Positions 47,101-58,205 are shown, counted from the first letter of the stretch. The stretch is DNA of 64,000 bases from Simmondsia chinensis (GCA_018398585.1 JAGTTD010000012.1:17803036-17867035); one strand, 5' to 3'. Program-made: numbers and translations. Notes: a model not told the origin generated them from the letters alone.

Positions 47101-50100
47101 TTTAAACCCAAGCCTCTTGTCTCAATGCCTCAAACTTGATGATTTCCAGTAGACCAAGAGGTACCTTGTAACTTAAGCTTTTAGAGTTGAGAAGCTGCTT
47201 GAGCGTCTCCATTATCACATTATAATTGATCCAATACAAACATGTGGCCACTTTCATACCCTTTGCTCAGTCCGCTGCAAGTTTCTTTTCCCCATGTAGT
47301 GCATCGACGAGCCTTTTCGATGTCTTTAAGGCAATTCCCAAAAAATGCCAAGAAATTAAATTTTTCAAAAAATAATGTCAAAAAATAAATAGTCCCCCAG
47401 ATGATGTCCATGTGGACCATGACTACTGTAGCAGCATATTTTTTTTACCTCATCCATGTTTAAAACCACTCTCCCAGGGGTAGGTTCTTTTTTTTGGGAA
47501 AATTTCCAATACTTCATTAACCATAAAACCTCCCACTGCATTTTTATAGTAGAAATTCTAATAATAATATTTGAAGTGGGACAAAGGTTTTGTTGCAAAA
47601 ATTTTAACACAATAAACGGCCCCCTGGGAGACAATTCTTATACGGATTTTTTTCGCTCTGCACATTGTTTAACATCACTCTTGAACAACAACTACACACT
47701 CTTGAACATCAATTATAGACAACAAAATGAATTGTACAAAAATAGACAAACTAATGTTGTACCAAAATAAGAATTTGTATTTCTCATAAAATATGGTATT
47801 TTCGTATGCATTTTTCTTTACATGAAATATAAGAAATTATATGATTTCATCTCCACGGGATTTTGATGAGTCCCTTGTCAAAAGCCTGGATCTTGAATCT
47901 TCAAAGAAAGCACAAGGCGTGATCTCAATCAAGGAGTTTTTTCTTCAAGGTAGAGCGCATGTAACTTGATCTATGACTTGAAAGATAATTTGGGTTTGGA
48001 AACTTAAAAGCAAGAACAATGCTTGATCTCAATCAAGTAATTCTTCTACAAAGTAGAGGGAACATGGTTTGATTTATGGCTTAAAGGACGATTTGGATTT
48101 AGAAGCATAAAAGAAGGCACAAGGTTTGATCTCAATCAACCAACTCTTCTTCAAAGTCAAGGACACGTGACTTAATATCTAACTTGAAGAATGATTTGCA
48201 ACCACCCCCATGGATCCTAATCATAAACTTGGAGAAGCTAATGAAGATGCCACTGTAGACAAAGCAATCTACCAAAGATTAGTTGGAAGACTCATCTATC
48301 TCTCACATACAAGGCCAAATATAGCATATGTTGTAAATGTGGTAAGCCAGTTTATGCATTGTCCTAAAGAAGTGCACCTGCAGGCTGTCTTTCCACTACT
48401 ACACTACTTGAAGGCCAATCCTAGGAAGGGAATCTTGTTCAAAAGAAATACAGGACTGGTACTATAAGAATATACAAATGCTAATTACGTAAGATCTGTG
48501 GCTAACAAAAGATCCACTACAAGCTACTGCACCTTCCTAGGTGGTAATCTTGTGACTTGGAGAAGTAAAAAACAGAATGTGGTGGCAAGATCAAGTGTTG
48601 AAGCAAAGTTTAGAGCAATGGCTCATGCAATCTGTGAACTCATATGGTTAAACATCATTTTAGATGACCTCAAGATCAAGTGGGATGGACCAATGAGACT
48701 CTATTGTGACAATAAATCAGCAATCAGCATTGCACACAATCCTGTGCAACATGACAGGACAAAACACATTGAAGTGGACAGACACTTCATCAAGGAAAAA
48801 CTAGACAGTGGGCAGATTTGCGCACCTTATGTCTCAACCAAGGGGCAACTTGCAAATGTGCTAACTAAAGGCTTAAACACTGCAACATTTCAAGAACTTA
48901 TTTGCAAGCTAGGAATGGAAAATGCCTATTCACCAGCTTGAGGGGAAGTGTGGGAAAGCACCGTGTAAATCATAGCAAATATTTACTTTCCCATAATAAA
49001 GGATAAGAAATCAGTATCAATCCCTAAATCATAGGAATTGACACTGATCCCTTAATAGAAGGGATTATGTCTAGGCAATTTATTCTTTTCAATTTTGTCT
49101 CTCAACCACAATTGTATATACGTCTTAAAGGATTGTATCATTCTTATGTATGGCTTTATCCTATAATTCAATACAATACTTCAAATTTCCACAATATGCC
49201 TTCTCCAAATCGATAAAAACCAAATTAAAAATAACTAATATTATCAAATGTTTTATAGAAATTTTGATTAAAAAAATTTACTTTTTTTTTACAATTTGAA
49301 AGAGAGAGAGAGAATGATGAAGAAAAGGAGAAGGAAGCCTCTGTTAAGTCAATTCGTTAAGAGAGATAGAAAGAGAGAGAGACACCGAGAGCGACAAAAA
49401 AAGAGATGAGTAGACAGCAGCAATGGCGGCATGGCTTGAACCTCGGTTAAATTTTCTTTTGTTAATTGTATACGCTTGAATTTGCCCAGTTTTAGTCAAG
49501 CTCAAGCTTTGTTTTCTTCATAAGCTTTTCCAATTTTGTTCTTTTTTAAAATTTACTACTCGTGTTTTTTCATCAATTACATAGATTGTACATATATATA
49601 TATATATAAAATTACATAATTTTAAAGCAACATGTCCCAAAGGTGTCGTACCCTAAATTTATAAAAAATTACGTGTTGGTGTATCGGTATTGTATCCATG
49701 GTTATTAAAAGCCCGATTCAAATCTTAGAATCTTATGATTCTACGATTCCACAATTGCCGACCGATCCGAATCCTAAGTAAAATCTTAATTTTGTAGAAA
49801 CTTACTATTCATTGATATTACATGAAATTAACAAATAGAATCTTAATACGATTTTATTATTCTACCGATTCGACCTTGATTCCACCAACATATACAAATA
49901 AAAAGTTAAAATGTAAAAGAAACGAAAACATATATCATAAACAAACTTACTTTATTAGTTCAAAGTAAAATAAAGTTAATTAAACATTATATAAATTCAA
50001 GAAACTTAAATTAGGTTTAGCTTTATGTTTTCACCTTAATATAAAGTTCGATTAGCAACATCTATCTTAAAAACTCTCATGATTATTATAACATAAGACA

Positions 50101-53100
50101 ACACATCTATGTTGCATGATAATATTTTTATCATATTTGATTATGTTTCTTATATATGCCCATATAAGTAAAGGTCATATTAATAATTTTTTGAACTATA
50201 TAACTGATATTAATACAAAAAATAATTATAATATACATTTAGTAGAATCTTACGATTCTCGATTCAATTCTACAATTCCCATTCTAAAAGCCCCTATCAA
50301 TTCTAAATAGAATCCCGATTTTAACAAACTTGATTGTATCTCGTATCGTATCCGCATTTGTGCTTCCTAGGCTCTGACATTAGTATTCAGGCTACAGTTG
50401 AATATGTAAAGATTCCCTAACCATTTTTTTACTCTATTTTGTTCAATTGGGACCTGAGATCTTGTAACTCGAAAAAAATTTCAGTATAAGAATCACGCTC
50501 TCAAGGGCAGTTTATTGTGTTAAAATTTTCTCTCTCATAAACCTCTCACACAACAGAGCAGTTTTATAATAAATAAAATATACTAGAATTTTTTCCAAGA
50601 AAAACTGTCCCCAGGAGAGCGGCTTTAAACATGGGTGGGATAAAAAAAATACGTTGTCCGGGTGGTCATTTGAACCGTGAATCTAATTTTTACATTATTT
50701 TCTAAATTTTTAATTTTTTGGGCATTTTCCTGGGAATTGGCTCTCAGCCTTTTCCCTAAAACTTTTTTGAGCCGATAGAAATTCGAAAGAAGCCCTATAA
50801 AAACATAGAAACTTCCATCCACACCCATCGGTAACCCTATGATCATTACCAATATGACCACTTACAGTCACTTTTGTAGAATCTTCATAAAACTCATTTA
50901 CTGCTACCATAAAGAATATGTGCTCAAAATCCCCTTAAATTATTTACTAGGGGGCATTTATGCTAATAAGAAAATTATGCTTTATTTTTTTTTTGGGGGG
51001 AAAATTATTATGCTTTACTTCCTGCATAAGCGATAATCTTTTTATATCCCTAAAATCAAAATACTATATGTCAGAAAAAAGGTCTTTTATTCTCTCTACA
51101 GTCTGCAATGTTTTTATCATACACCAAACGCAAGATCTCCTAGGCAGCAGATTGCTTCCATAAAACTCTCTGAAACTAGAAATTAGTGATTCCTGTTCAT
51201 ACTAGTGGTACTGCATATTTGTGAAGCAAAGCTCGTCTTGGACAAGACCTATCACAACTTCTGCATTACAGTTTCATCCATGCACTTCAAATGCAGCAAA
51301 AACTCACCTGGCCAGGCTCCCAAGTAAGATAAAAGTTTCCACGGCTTGAAACTGCAACATATCGTCCATCGGGAGAACAATTCACAGTATTGAAGGTACC
51401 TGTGTAGTAGCTTGCACCACTTATACCACTAGAGACTGTTCTGCAAACAAAAAAAGCTATGTTGTTGAACAAGTATCATGTTTCTATACTGCCAACGTTT
51501 CAACGCATCTTTCAACCACTCTTACCCAAAACCAGTGTCTCAACTTCCGTTTCCTTCCATTAAATTCTCCATTGGCCTCCCTTCAAGTAGAAATGAATTA
51601 GACCATAAATAGTTGTTGAGCCATACGGGGATCAATGGAGAATTACTAGACAATAAGAACATGAGCTTGAGACATCAAGTTGCGTGTACTTCCCAGATGG
51701 TGTTTAAGAACATGAAGGAAAATACAACCAACTCGAAATAGAAGGATAAAACCCATTGAACCGGGTTCAACAACAATATCCCAGTGCCTAAGACACTCCC
51801 GCCATGCCGAGGGGAGGGGGGAAAGGGAGACTGTTTCCAAGGCCTCCAACCTTAAAAGAAAAGAAAAGAAAAGAAGGAACACTATAGAAAGGGTCACACA
51901 AAGCAATAAAGCAATAATGCATTAAAAAAGTAAAGCAATAACAAGCATACAAGCAACATTAGAACAACAATAAAGCAAATGTAGGCCTAGGGATAGTGTG
52001 GACTACCATAGGTGTGCTCCTATCTCCTATCCGCTGTGTCGACTACATGTATCCTTAATCGCCACTAAGCTCTATCTAACGCCATCTATTCGGTAAGGTC
52101 ACACCTAATTGTCTCCATCCAGCTTTTCTTTGGTCTGCCTCTACCTCTCTTTCGCTGCGTGTTATGCAATTATTCAAATCTCCTGACAGGGGCGTTAGTT
52201 GATCTCTTCTGAACATATCCAAACCGTTCCAGACGTCGCTCCGTCAACTTATCTTCGATAGGAGCCACTCCTAATTTATTTTTAATAACGTCATATCTAA
52301 TTATGTCCTTCCTAGCATGCCCATGCATCCATCACAACGTCCCCATTTCTGCCACCTTCAACTTCTGAGTGTGGTATTGTTTAACTGGCAGACATTCTGC
52401 CCCATATGACATGGTTGGTCTTACAACAACCTTATAGTACTTTTCCTTCAACTTTAGGGAAAACTTCCTATTGCATAAAATCACTTAAGCCATATTCCAC
52501 TTATGACATCCAACTTTAATCATGTTTTATTCCGCCATCTTGTTACACCACGGAACCCAAGTATTCTTTTTTGGTATATGCATTCTGTTCCAATCTACAC
52601 CTCCTCTGTGATCGATTTGGCTGGGGAGCAGAACTTAAATTCCATATACTCTGTTTTTGATCTGTTGAGCCAATAATCTTTTGATTCTAATGCACTTCTT
52701 TAGAATTTCAACTTCTCATTCACCCCGTCTTGTGACCCTCCCGCCAGAACAATGTCAGCTACGAAAAGCATGCACCAAGGAAAGGGCTCAAAGTTAATCC
52801 TTAATGGAAACCAACTGTGATTGGGAAAGCTTTCGTCTCCCCTTCCGCTATTTGTGCATTGGTTGATGTGTCTTCGAGTTCTCCCAAGGATATATTTGTG
52901 TCACCCATTTCATTGAATAAATTACAGAAGTAGCCTTTCCACCTTGCTTTAATTCGTTGCTCTTCCATGCGTAGTCGTCCTTCTTCCCCCTTGATGCACT
53001 TTACACAGTCCAGGTTCCCAGTCCTCCTTTCTCTCGCTTTAGCAATTCTATATAGGTCCCCTTTCTCCCTCCTTCGTATCCAACCTCTTGTAAAAATTCT

Positions 53101-53319
53101 CGAAAGCCTATATTGAGCCTCTCTAACTGCTATCTTTGTTAAGAGGGCACCAACACGCCGTCACCGGATCTCATTAGAACTCTGAAGTTAAGCGTGCTTG
53201 GGCGAGAGTAGTACCAGGATGGGTGACCTCCTGGGAAGTCCTCACCCTCAGGTTGGGAGCACTGGAAAACAGCCTCTCTTCAGGTTAACATTCTGAAGGG
53301 GGAAGGCTACGTACATCCG

Positions 53320-53355
<36 letters not shown>

Positions 53356-56300
53356 CGATCCTGCGTAGGCGGGAGCTTTTGAGGCACTGGGTATGTTCCT
53401 TTCGTTTCCTTTTTTTACTGCTATCTTTACTTCTTTCTTGCCCTGCTTATATTTTTCTTTCTTGTCCTGGTCTCCATCGATCCCGCTCCTTAAAGTAGTC
53501 TCTTTTGGCCTTAATCTTCTCTTCAACTTCCCCACACCACCACCAGGACTCTTGCTCGTTTGGTGCACCTCCCTTTGGTTCACCTAGTGCTTCACGAGCC
53601 AAACATCTGATCTTTTGTGACATCCGGTTTCACTTCTAGTTCGCATCCCCCGCAAAATCCCAGTCAATCTCACTCTCAAATCTTTCCTTAAAGATTTGGT
53701 ATTTGTTCGTCTTCAGATCCCGCCAACGAGTAATGAGGGTATACATGCTTCCTACTTCTCTCAGCCCCTTTTTTCACTTTAACATTCGCACACAGTAGCC
53801 TATGCTGCGTGGATATATCCTCCCTGGGGAAAACCTTACAATCCGCATAATCTTTAAAATCCCTCTTCTCGAGGAGTATACAATCGATCCCAGTCCTTGC
53901 CTCACCACTTTTATATGTGATGATATGCTCCTCAGTTTCCTGAAAAAGGTGTTAGCAACCATCAACTCATAGGTCACGGCAAAGTCTAATAGAGCTTTAC
54001 CCTCATCATTTCTAGTTCCATACCCAAAGCCTCCGTGATAGGAGATGTAGCCATGTACAGTCGCATCCACATGCCCATTAAAGTCGCCTCCTATAAGAAC
54101 TTGTTCACTCTGGGGTATGCCTTGCATCATTATGTCTAGGTCCTCCCAGAATCTGGTCTTCTCCTACTCTGTTACCAGATTGAACAATTGTTTATTGTCT
54201 GCCCCAGTCCTTGATTCGGTCCTATAATGGTCGTTGGGTTAGGCTGGGAATCGAAACCAAACCAAAAACCCGCTGACGAACATCAATAAAGTGTTAAAAC
54301 ACCGGATTGAACCGAAAATCTGACCAAACAGAATTATTTGGTCCATGGCGAGTTTATTATTGGTCCGGTCCTTAACCTAGCATTTGTACCTTTACTAGTC
54401 TTTGGTCCATGTCTAGATCAATATAACCCCCTAGTTTTAAGTCGCAGCTCTATAGGAACCAAAGATACATGGTGAGCCAAATAATTTAATATTAGAGTTG
54501 AGGCCTTAACGAGTCTCTGATGAAAGGCTATAATACATAGTAATAGCATAACAAGATGCCAGAATGTTGTCTAAATCACCTGTTCAGCGTAGCTGAAACG
54601 GTTTCCTGAACATAAGCTCTCCAGTTGTAACCCCCATTGGTTGTATCATAAATAGCACCTTGGTCTGTGACCATCTCTGCACTTTTTTCTCCAGTTGCCT
54701 TTATGTAAACCTGAACAAAATAATAGTTGTCGAGTGTAACTATGAATTTATGCCAATTAAAATAGGGACAAAGAAAGAAAAGACGAAAGAAATTAGCCAG
54801 TTCTAGTTCTATTTGGGGTAGACTTTCTGTAAACCTTTTGGACAGGCTCTTAGTGTTCAGGTTTTTGAGTGTTCGATAACATGTTGTGCTGCATTGATAG
54901 AAAATCTTACCAGAAGCACAAGGCAAATTGAGTGTTTGGTAATATGCGTGCAGCCTGTAGAGGTCCATTGGTATAAATTTTCACCTGCCTTCTTTACCCA
55001 AAAATTAGAAAGGGCCTAACAGTGGGATAAGTGAGCATCTCTTTCTTTTGCTACAATATTGGGGTTTCAGGCTTAAGAAGGTGAGGATTTTGTAGAGATG
55101 TGTTATTGTTATTTTGATTAGGTCATGGTGGCTGGAAAGCAAAGACGGAATTGTCATGGATCTATCTATATGTGTTATAGCACCAAGTAACATATCTAGG
55201 CTCTTTGTGGGGCGTCAGTATAAAATGGGGGCAGTAATTGGCATTCTGTCGGCTCTTTTTTCTTCTTTTTGAATTTTGTTCAGCCGAGGAGGATCTATTC
55301 CCTTCTTTTAATTATTAAAAGTTCTCCACTGTAATCTTTAGAGAGAGAAGCTTCTTCATACACCCCATTCTCTAATTAGCTATACTAGAAAAGATATGAC
55401 AAATACTTAGGCTCCGTTTGGAATTAAGAAAATTTAAAGGAAAGAAAAATGCAGGGAAAAAAAGTTGAAGGGAAAGAAAATAGGGGAAAAGGATTTTTTT
55501 CCATTGTTTGGAAGTCAAGGAAAAAAGAAATGTTTCCAAGATAAAAAATTTTGTCCTTCGTTTGGTTGGTAAATAATAAAATGGAAAAAAATATTTATTA
55601 TCTAACTTATTAAGCTATATTCTCTTTATATCGTTTAAACTGTGTGATTTTTCTAGTGAACGTTCTTGATATTGTTCCGTTGGAAATTTATTATTTAGAC
55701 ACTCTGAGTTGAATTATTACATATGTATCTAACATTTTAATACGTACTATCAGAGATCTTAAGGTTTAAAAATTTCAGAAAAATTTGGTTCAGGTACATA
55801 AGTTTAAAATATTTTTAAAATATATTAATAGTTTTTCAATATATTAAATATTTTGAACTATATGAACGTTTTTTAAATATTTTGTAAAAAATTAGATTTT
55901 ATATTAATATTTAAAATATTTGTAAGGATTTAAATATTTTTTAAATTTTGAAAATATTATAAATTTTAAAATTATTATAAATATAAGGAAATTTATTATT
56001 TAGGTATTCCAAGGTTTGAATATTTATCACTTAAGTACCCTAACATTTTAATATACACAATGAGGTATCCTGAGCTTTTAAAATTTTATCACTTAAGTAC
56101 CCTATAGCGAAATGTTGATGTAGTACATGATTACAACAATGCATACGAGTTATAATAATATTATCAACGAAAATCTTGCACACTACATGGAAAATATCTC
56201 TATATTAGCGAAATAATGCGTCATATTAGCATTTTAGGACAAAAATTCAGACTTTATTGATTAACATGAAGCTAAGATCAAGTCTAATACATAGGGGGTT

Positions 56301-57044
56301 GAAGCGGTTTAGGCCGAGATTCATTTTTTTCCCCATTTTCCTCTCCATTTCAAGAGGAAAATCGTTTTCCTCAAATTCTATTCTAAAGTTTTAAAATTTT
56401 CTTTTGGATTTTTTTTCCTTCATATTTTCCATATATTCCAAACACGGCAAAATCACTTTCCTCCGAATTTCTTTTTCTTTTGTCAACATTTTCTCCATTC
56501 CAACGCTTAATGAAAACGTCAGCATAAGCATCTATGTATGTTCCTGAAGCAAACAAAATTCTATAAGTTCTCCAAGAATCCATAAATAGAGCCAACACTG
56601 ATCGAACTACCGCCATAAACACCCTAGCTGGATTGAAGAAAGATTTGGATGTTGTTTGCAATACAAAAATTCAAGCAATTTTCGAGATTGTTATTTAAGT
56701 TTCATCACATCCATACAAGAAATGTTAGATTAACAGTGAAGCCAATGAAGAGTAAATCCACGAAATTAAATCATAAATAACCAGAAGCTCACCGCTGATA
56801 GATCTTACCATATCTCCAGGAAGTTGAGCACTAAGTGGTATCCTTTTCCAATTTTCTCCAGCATCTGAAGAGTACAACAGGATTGCAGGTTTCCCGACTA
56901 TCCAACCTTCCTTCCCTCTAAAGCTAATGGAGTTAAACCTGTAGTTGAAATCCTCTTCCTCAGCTGCTGGTATTGAACGAGGAACCCACGTCTCTCCACC
57001 GTCGTTTGTCTCCAGAATAGTTTGCCTCGTCCCGAGGAGGAACC
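41174..57044 (-). CDS. HCF136: Photosystem II stability/assembly factor HCF136 (Ycf48), exons 2-7
   Basis: Six minus-strand exons with GT/AG borders: 57044-56809, 54710-54580, 51440-51308, 44479-44282, 42943-42828, 41240-41174. Joined, they give 2 + 879 bases in one frame: 292 residues and TAA. The plant HCF136 is about 400 residues, so only exon 1 (transit peptide and N-terminus) is missing; intron 1 is phase 1. HCF136 is a thylakoid-lumen beta-propeller that binds early D1/D2 intermediates in photosystem II assembly. Recognisable motifs are [63 protein letters not shown] and the C-terminal [15 protein letters not shown]. No stop or frameshift occurs in these exons, so the gene looks functional. 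Introns of 1.3-6.8 kb are filled with transposons. A real alternative is a recently inactivated copy that lost exon 1. Confidence 0.93.
43388..44030 (+). repeat. Solo LTR interrupted by a SINE, in HCF136 intron 5
   Basis: It begins TGATGTATGGGG and ends TGCTACATCA, inverted termini of the TGATG-CATCA kind. It is related to the LTR at 31846. It has a TATA-like signal (CTCTATATATAGGACCCC, about 43921). The SINE at 43569-43834 sits inside it. No internal retroelement sequence flanks it. I could not see a convincing 5-bp target duplication. Confidence 0.6.
43569..43834 (+). mobile_element. Full-length 5S rRNA-headed SINE
   Basis: About 95 bases at the start match plant 5S rRNA, from the CACTAATGCA part through GGATCCCATTAGAACTCCGAAGTT, GCGAGAGTAGTACCAGGATGGGTGACCTCCTAGGA. 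The type 1 internal promoter elements are therefore kept. The shared tail follows (GGTTGGGGGTCCTCGGAAACAG, GAAGGGGTAAGGCTGCGTACATCCACCC, GAGGCACTGGATCTGTTG) and a GTTGTTGTTGTAG end. A 13-bp target duplication, ATTATATTTTAAG, brackets it (43556-43568, 43835-43847). It is not a functional 5S gene: the 5-prime end is incomplete and a tail is fused. Confidence 0.92.
44818..46035. mobile_element. TIR element, outer part of a nested pair
   Basis: The left end AAGGGCCTATTTGATAATAG and the right end AGTTATGAAAGAGGCCTA are imperfect inverted copies. Inside each end are GGAAAA/TTTTCC-rich arms (44860-45010 and 45905-46010) that could pair. No transposase frame. A second element (45201-45777) interrupts it. 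Confidence 0.5.
45201..45777. mobile_element. hAT-like MITE with GC-rich inverted ends
   Basis: The left end AGGATGGAAATGGGGCGGGGC is mirrored by GCCCTATTGCCATCCCT at the right (45760-45777). Further inverted matches of GGGTATGGG and CCCATACCC kind extend inwards over about 150 bp. GC content is far above the surroundings. The (A)GGGATGGCAATGGGGCGG terminus is common in plant hAT-like elements. Flanking 8-mers (TATTGGTA and TATTTACA) match at only five of eight positions. Confidence 0.6.
46058..46113 (-). mobile_element. 56-bp SINE/LINE tail insertion with 17-bp target duplication
   Basis: Only the last 56 bases of the shared tail are present, on the minus strand (complement of AACAACAACAAACCCAGTGC and the stretch to CAGGGTCTGGGGGG). 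They are bracketed by a perfect 17-bp duplication, ATAGTAGGAGCTCCTAC (46041-46057, 46114-46130). Confidence 0.9.
46289..47086 (+). mobile_element. 5-prime truncated RTE-type LINE with 21-bp target duplication
   Basis: It opens in the C-terminal part of RTE reverse transcriptase ([44 protein letters not shown], then a stop where the next codon should start FSHVRRRP). It continues through [15 protein letters not shown] and [12 protein letters not shown]. About 200 bases of untranslated sequence follow, then the roughly 130-base tail shared with the SINEs, ending (GTTGTTG)n. AAATGGGAATGGGATTTAAAC flanks it (46268-46288, 47087-47107), fixing both ends. Confidence 0.93.
47290..47640 (-). repeat. 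Unrecognised dispersed repeat, copy 1 (minus)
   Basis: Its complement aligns with 50500-50770. Shared blocks in order: GnCnGTTTATTGTGTTAAAATTTT, CCCAGGAGAG/CCTGGGAGAG-nGGnTTTAAACATGGnTG, GGnATAAAAAAAATACG/GGTAAAAAAAATATGC, AATTTTTTGGGCATTTT/AATTTCTTGGCATTTTTTGGGAATTG. It contains a short inverted pair (CCCTGGGAGA and ACTCTCCCAGGGG). No ORF of note. Confidence 0.6.
47880..48200. repeat. Three tandem copies of a 103-bp unit
   Basis: The landmark GATCTCAATCAA occurs at 47921, 48025 and 48128 (spacing 104 and 103). Each is followed by a CTTC-AAAG-TAGAG block, and GACTTGAA/GGCTTAAA/AACTTGAA then GATnATTTG at the unit end. The third unit abuts copia coding sequence at about 48200. Confidence 0.75.
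48210..48941 (+). pseudogene. Copia RT end and RNase H (element H, 5-prime truncated)
   Basis: Two frames separated by one stop (about 48465) read the end of RT and the whole RNase H of a copia element: [37 protein letters not shown], then [52 protein letters not shown] and [15 protein letters not shown]. The catalytic residues of RNase H look kept. Upstream pol is absent. Plus strand, antisense to HCF136, in its intron 4. Confidence 0.9.
48949..49193 (+). repeat. 3-prime LTR of copia element H
   Basis: 245 bp from TGTGGGAAAGC to TTTCCACA, perfect inverted termini. A polypurine tract TTGAGGGGAAG sits directly before it. No 5-prime partner is in the window. Confidence 0.85.
49194..50499. other. 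Intron 4 sequence, no gene seen
   Basis: AT-rich, with a GA-microsatellite (about 49300-49395) and a TA-run (49593-49609). Sequences near 49725-49760 and 50245-50290 both have the words AGAATCTTACGATTCT and CTACAATTCC and may be ends of one decayed element. Confidence 0.35.
50500..50770 (+). repeat. Unrecognised dispersed repeat, copy 2 (plus)
   Basis: Partner of 47290-47640 in the opposite orientation, 3 kb away in the same intron. See copy 1 for the shared blocks. Confidence 0.6.
53138..53416 (+). mobile_element. 5S rRNA-headed SINE nested in a LINE
   Basis: 5S-like head (about 53160-53250: CACCGGATCTCATTAGAACTCTG, GAAGTTAAGCGTGCTTGGGCGAG, AGTAGTACCAGGATGGGTGACC, TCCTGGGAAGTCCTC). The shared tail follows, with a 35-base C-run at 53320-53354 where the 43.6 kb copy has CCACCCCTCCC. 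It ends GGCACTGGGTATGTTCC and T-rich. A 12-bp duplication ACTGCTATCTTT brackets it (53126-53137, 53417-53428). Confidence 0.92.
53320..53354. repeat. 35-base cytosine homopolymer
   Basis: An uninterrupted C-run within the SINE tail. Its true length may differ, since such runs are hard to sequence. Confidence 0.8.
54201..54576. other. Intron 3 sequence, no gene seen
   Basis: Between the LINE and exon 3. AACCAAACCAAAAACC-rich near 54255-54345; no ORF or repeat that I recognise. Confidence 0.35.
55408..56455. mobile_element. TIR element in HCF136 intron 2
   Basis: The left end GGCTCCGTTTGGAATTAAG is mirrored at the right by CATATATTCCAAACACGG. The GGAAAG/CTTTCC-rich arms (55430-55530 and 56330-56440) are also inverted. 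The middle is AT-rich with no transposase. This is a non-autonomous DNA transposon; the CCGTTTGGAA terminus is common in plants. The target duplication was not resolved. Confidence 0.55.
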
Positions 57045-57639
57045 CTAGAAGCTAAAAAAGTCATCATCCTACCTAGAAGAATGCCACTCAATCTATAGAG
57101 TAATTGAAATATATTTGCTATATGTGGGAATTATCATTTTCAACCATCAGTATCATATACTCAACTTTAAGTGTTCCCATTCATAAAATTTTGAAATAAT
57201 GAGTTCATTGACATAGAACTGGAGTAATGTAGCACAAAGAAAAACCTGATAATTTCTAACTCAACTATCAAACTTTTGGCTTCAATTTCATTGAAAGATA
57301 ATCCCATAAGGGTCCTATAGAGTAGGTACCCTAAATCCAAAAAGATAAGAAGTCTAAATCTAATCAAACAAGAAAATCAAGGTGATCAGGTTTTTAAAAA
57401 GTATAACCATAACGTAACTAAAGTATAATCCATTTATTAGGTTATCCTTGTACTGCATCATTCTCCTCCCGCTACAAAGAACTCATCCACGGATCAAACT
57501 GAAGAATAGTGGCGTCGTGGAGTTCACCACTTACCTAAATCGTCTATGCTCCTGCAACGGTAAAATGGAATCAACCAGCACTCCCACTCCAAGGATTTAC
57601 ACAGCGCCCACTAGTAAAGCGTATTCCTGAGTGAACGAC
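57045..57639. other. HCF136 intron 1 (start), no exon found
   Basis: I searched the minus strand for the expected exon 1 end (the residues that precede GFLLGT in the family) and did not find it here or further upstream. A purine-rich GGGAGGAGAATGATGCAG (minus strand, about 57475-57455) resembles an LTR junction. Confidence 0.4.
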
Positions 57640-58205
57640 TAGAATATGCCCCTATTAGCTTGGTAATGGAATAACAGAACCTTGAGATGGTTATACAAAG
57701 GGAGAAGACAAATCAGAAAGAAGAACAAGAAAAGAATGATTTTCTAGGCCTCTGAAGCAACCAATTTATAGGCCAAGCATTTATGGAAATTGCAAATAAT
57801 CCAGCTCCATTATGGAAGGGCGAACATGTAGGAGCGAAAGATTTGGCTCCGTTATGGAAAGGGCAATTATGGAACTAGTGGGCAACTGTCATAGCAGTCA
57901 CCAACTCAAGCACGAGCCCCAAATCTTCGGCCAACAAACGAATTTCTCATATTTCCACTTTTGTCGCAATGACTACAACATCAAAACCCGTAACATTATC
58001 TAGGTCGGAAAAAGTCCACGCCGAGATATGCCGGTCGGCCTGGCTCAGCGCGTCGGGTGAGGCATGCACGCACTTGTGGCCCACTCAAGACCCTCAAAAG
58101 TTTACCAAGGCAAGTGGAGAGAGAACACCAAAAGTGACTCGCCCGCTTCTAGATCTTCTGTGGGATATGGGTTCTCAAGCAAATTTGAACCACACCATTT
58201 CCAAT
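57640..58205 (-). repeat. LTR-like sequence, minus strand
   Basis: On the minus strand, GAATCATGTGGGGGATT (polypurine-like, about 58205-58221) leads into about 550 bases. These carry a TATA-like CTATAAATTGG (about 57765-57775) and a U5-like stretch with AGGGGCATATTCTAGTC (about 57640-57660). The same GGGGCATATTCTAGTCnnTC words appear in plus orientation at 63087-63106. Boundaries are approximate. Confidence 0.45.

Larger units (their letters stand above)
51765..54200 (-). mobile_element. RTE-type LINE, minus strand, internally deleted
   Basis: It carries, from its 5-prime side, the endonuclease (54130-53774: [39 protein letters not shown]). Then the linker (about 53580-53430, 53130-52880) and the RT C-terminal half ([15 protein letters not shown] at about 52750; DVIRY- and HTQK-type ends to 52050). 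An untranslated part and the shared tail end near 51765. The RT core upstream of SPFL (about 52800) is deleted. The FADD box is altered to FVAD. A 5S-headed SINE lies inside it, antisense. It has the same strand as HCF136 and lies in intron 3, with its 3-prime end 330 bp short of exon 4. Confidence 0.85.

Noticed and set aside
47365..47634. 89-codon minus-strand frame as a gene
   Set aside because: It falls in a dispersed repeat whose second copy does not keep the frame.
53160..53250. Functional 5S rRNA gene
   Set aside because: Same structure as the 43.6 kb SINE; fused tail and 12-bp target duplication.
57448..57630. Exon 1 of HCF136
   Set aside because: No minus-strand reading resembles the family N-terminus or ends in the required phase with a GT donor.
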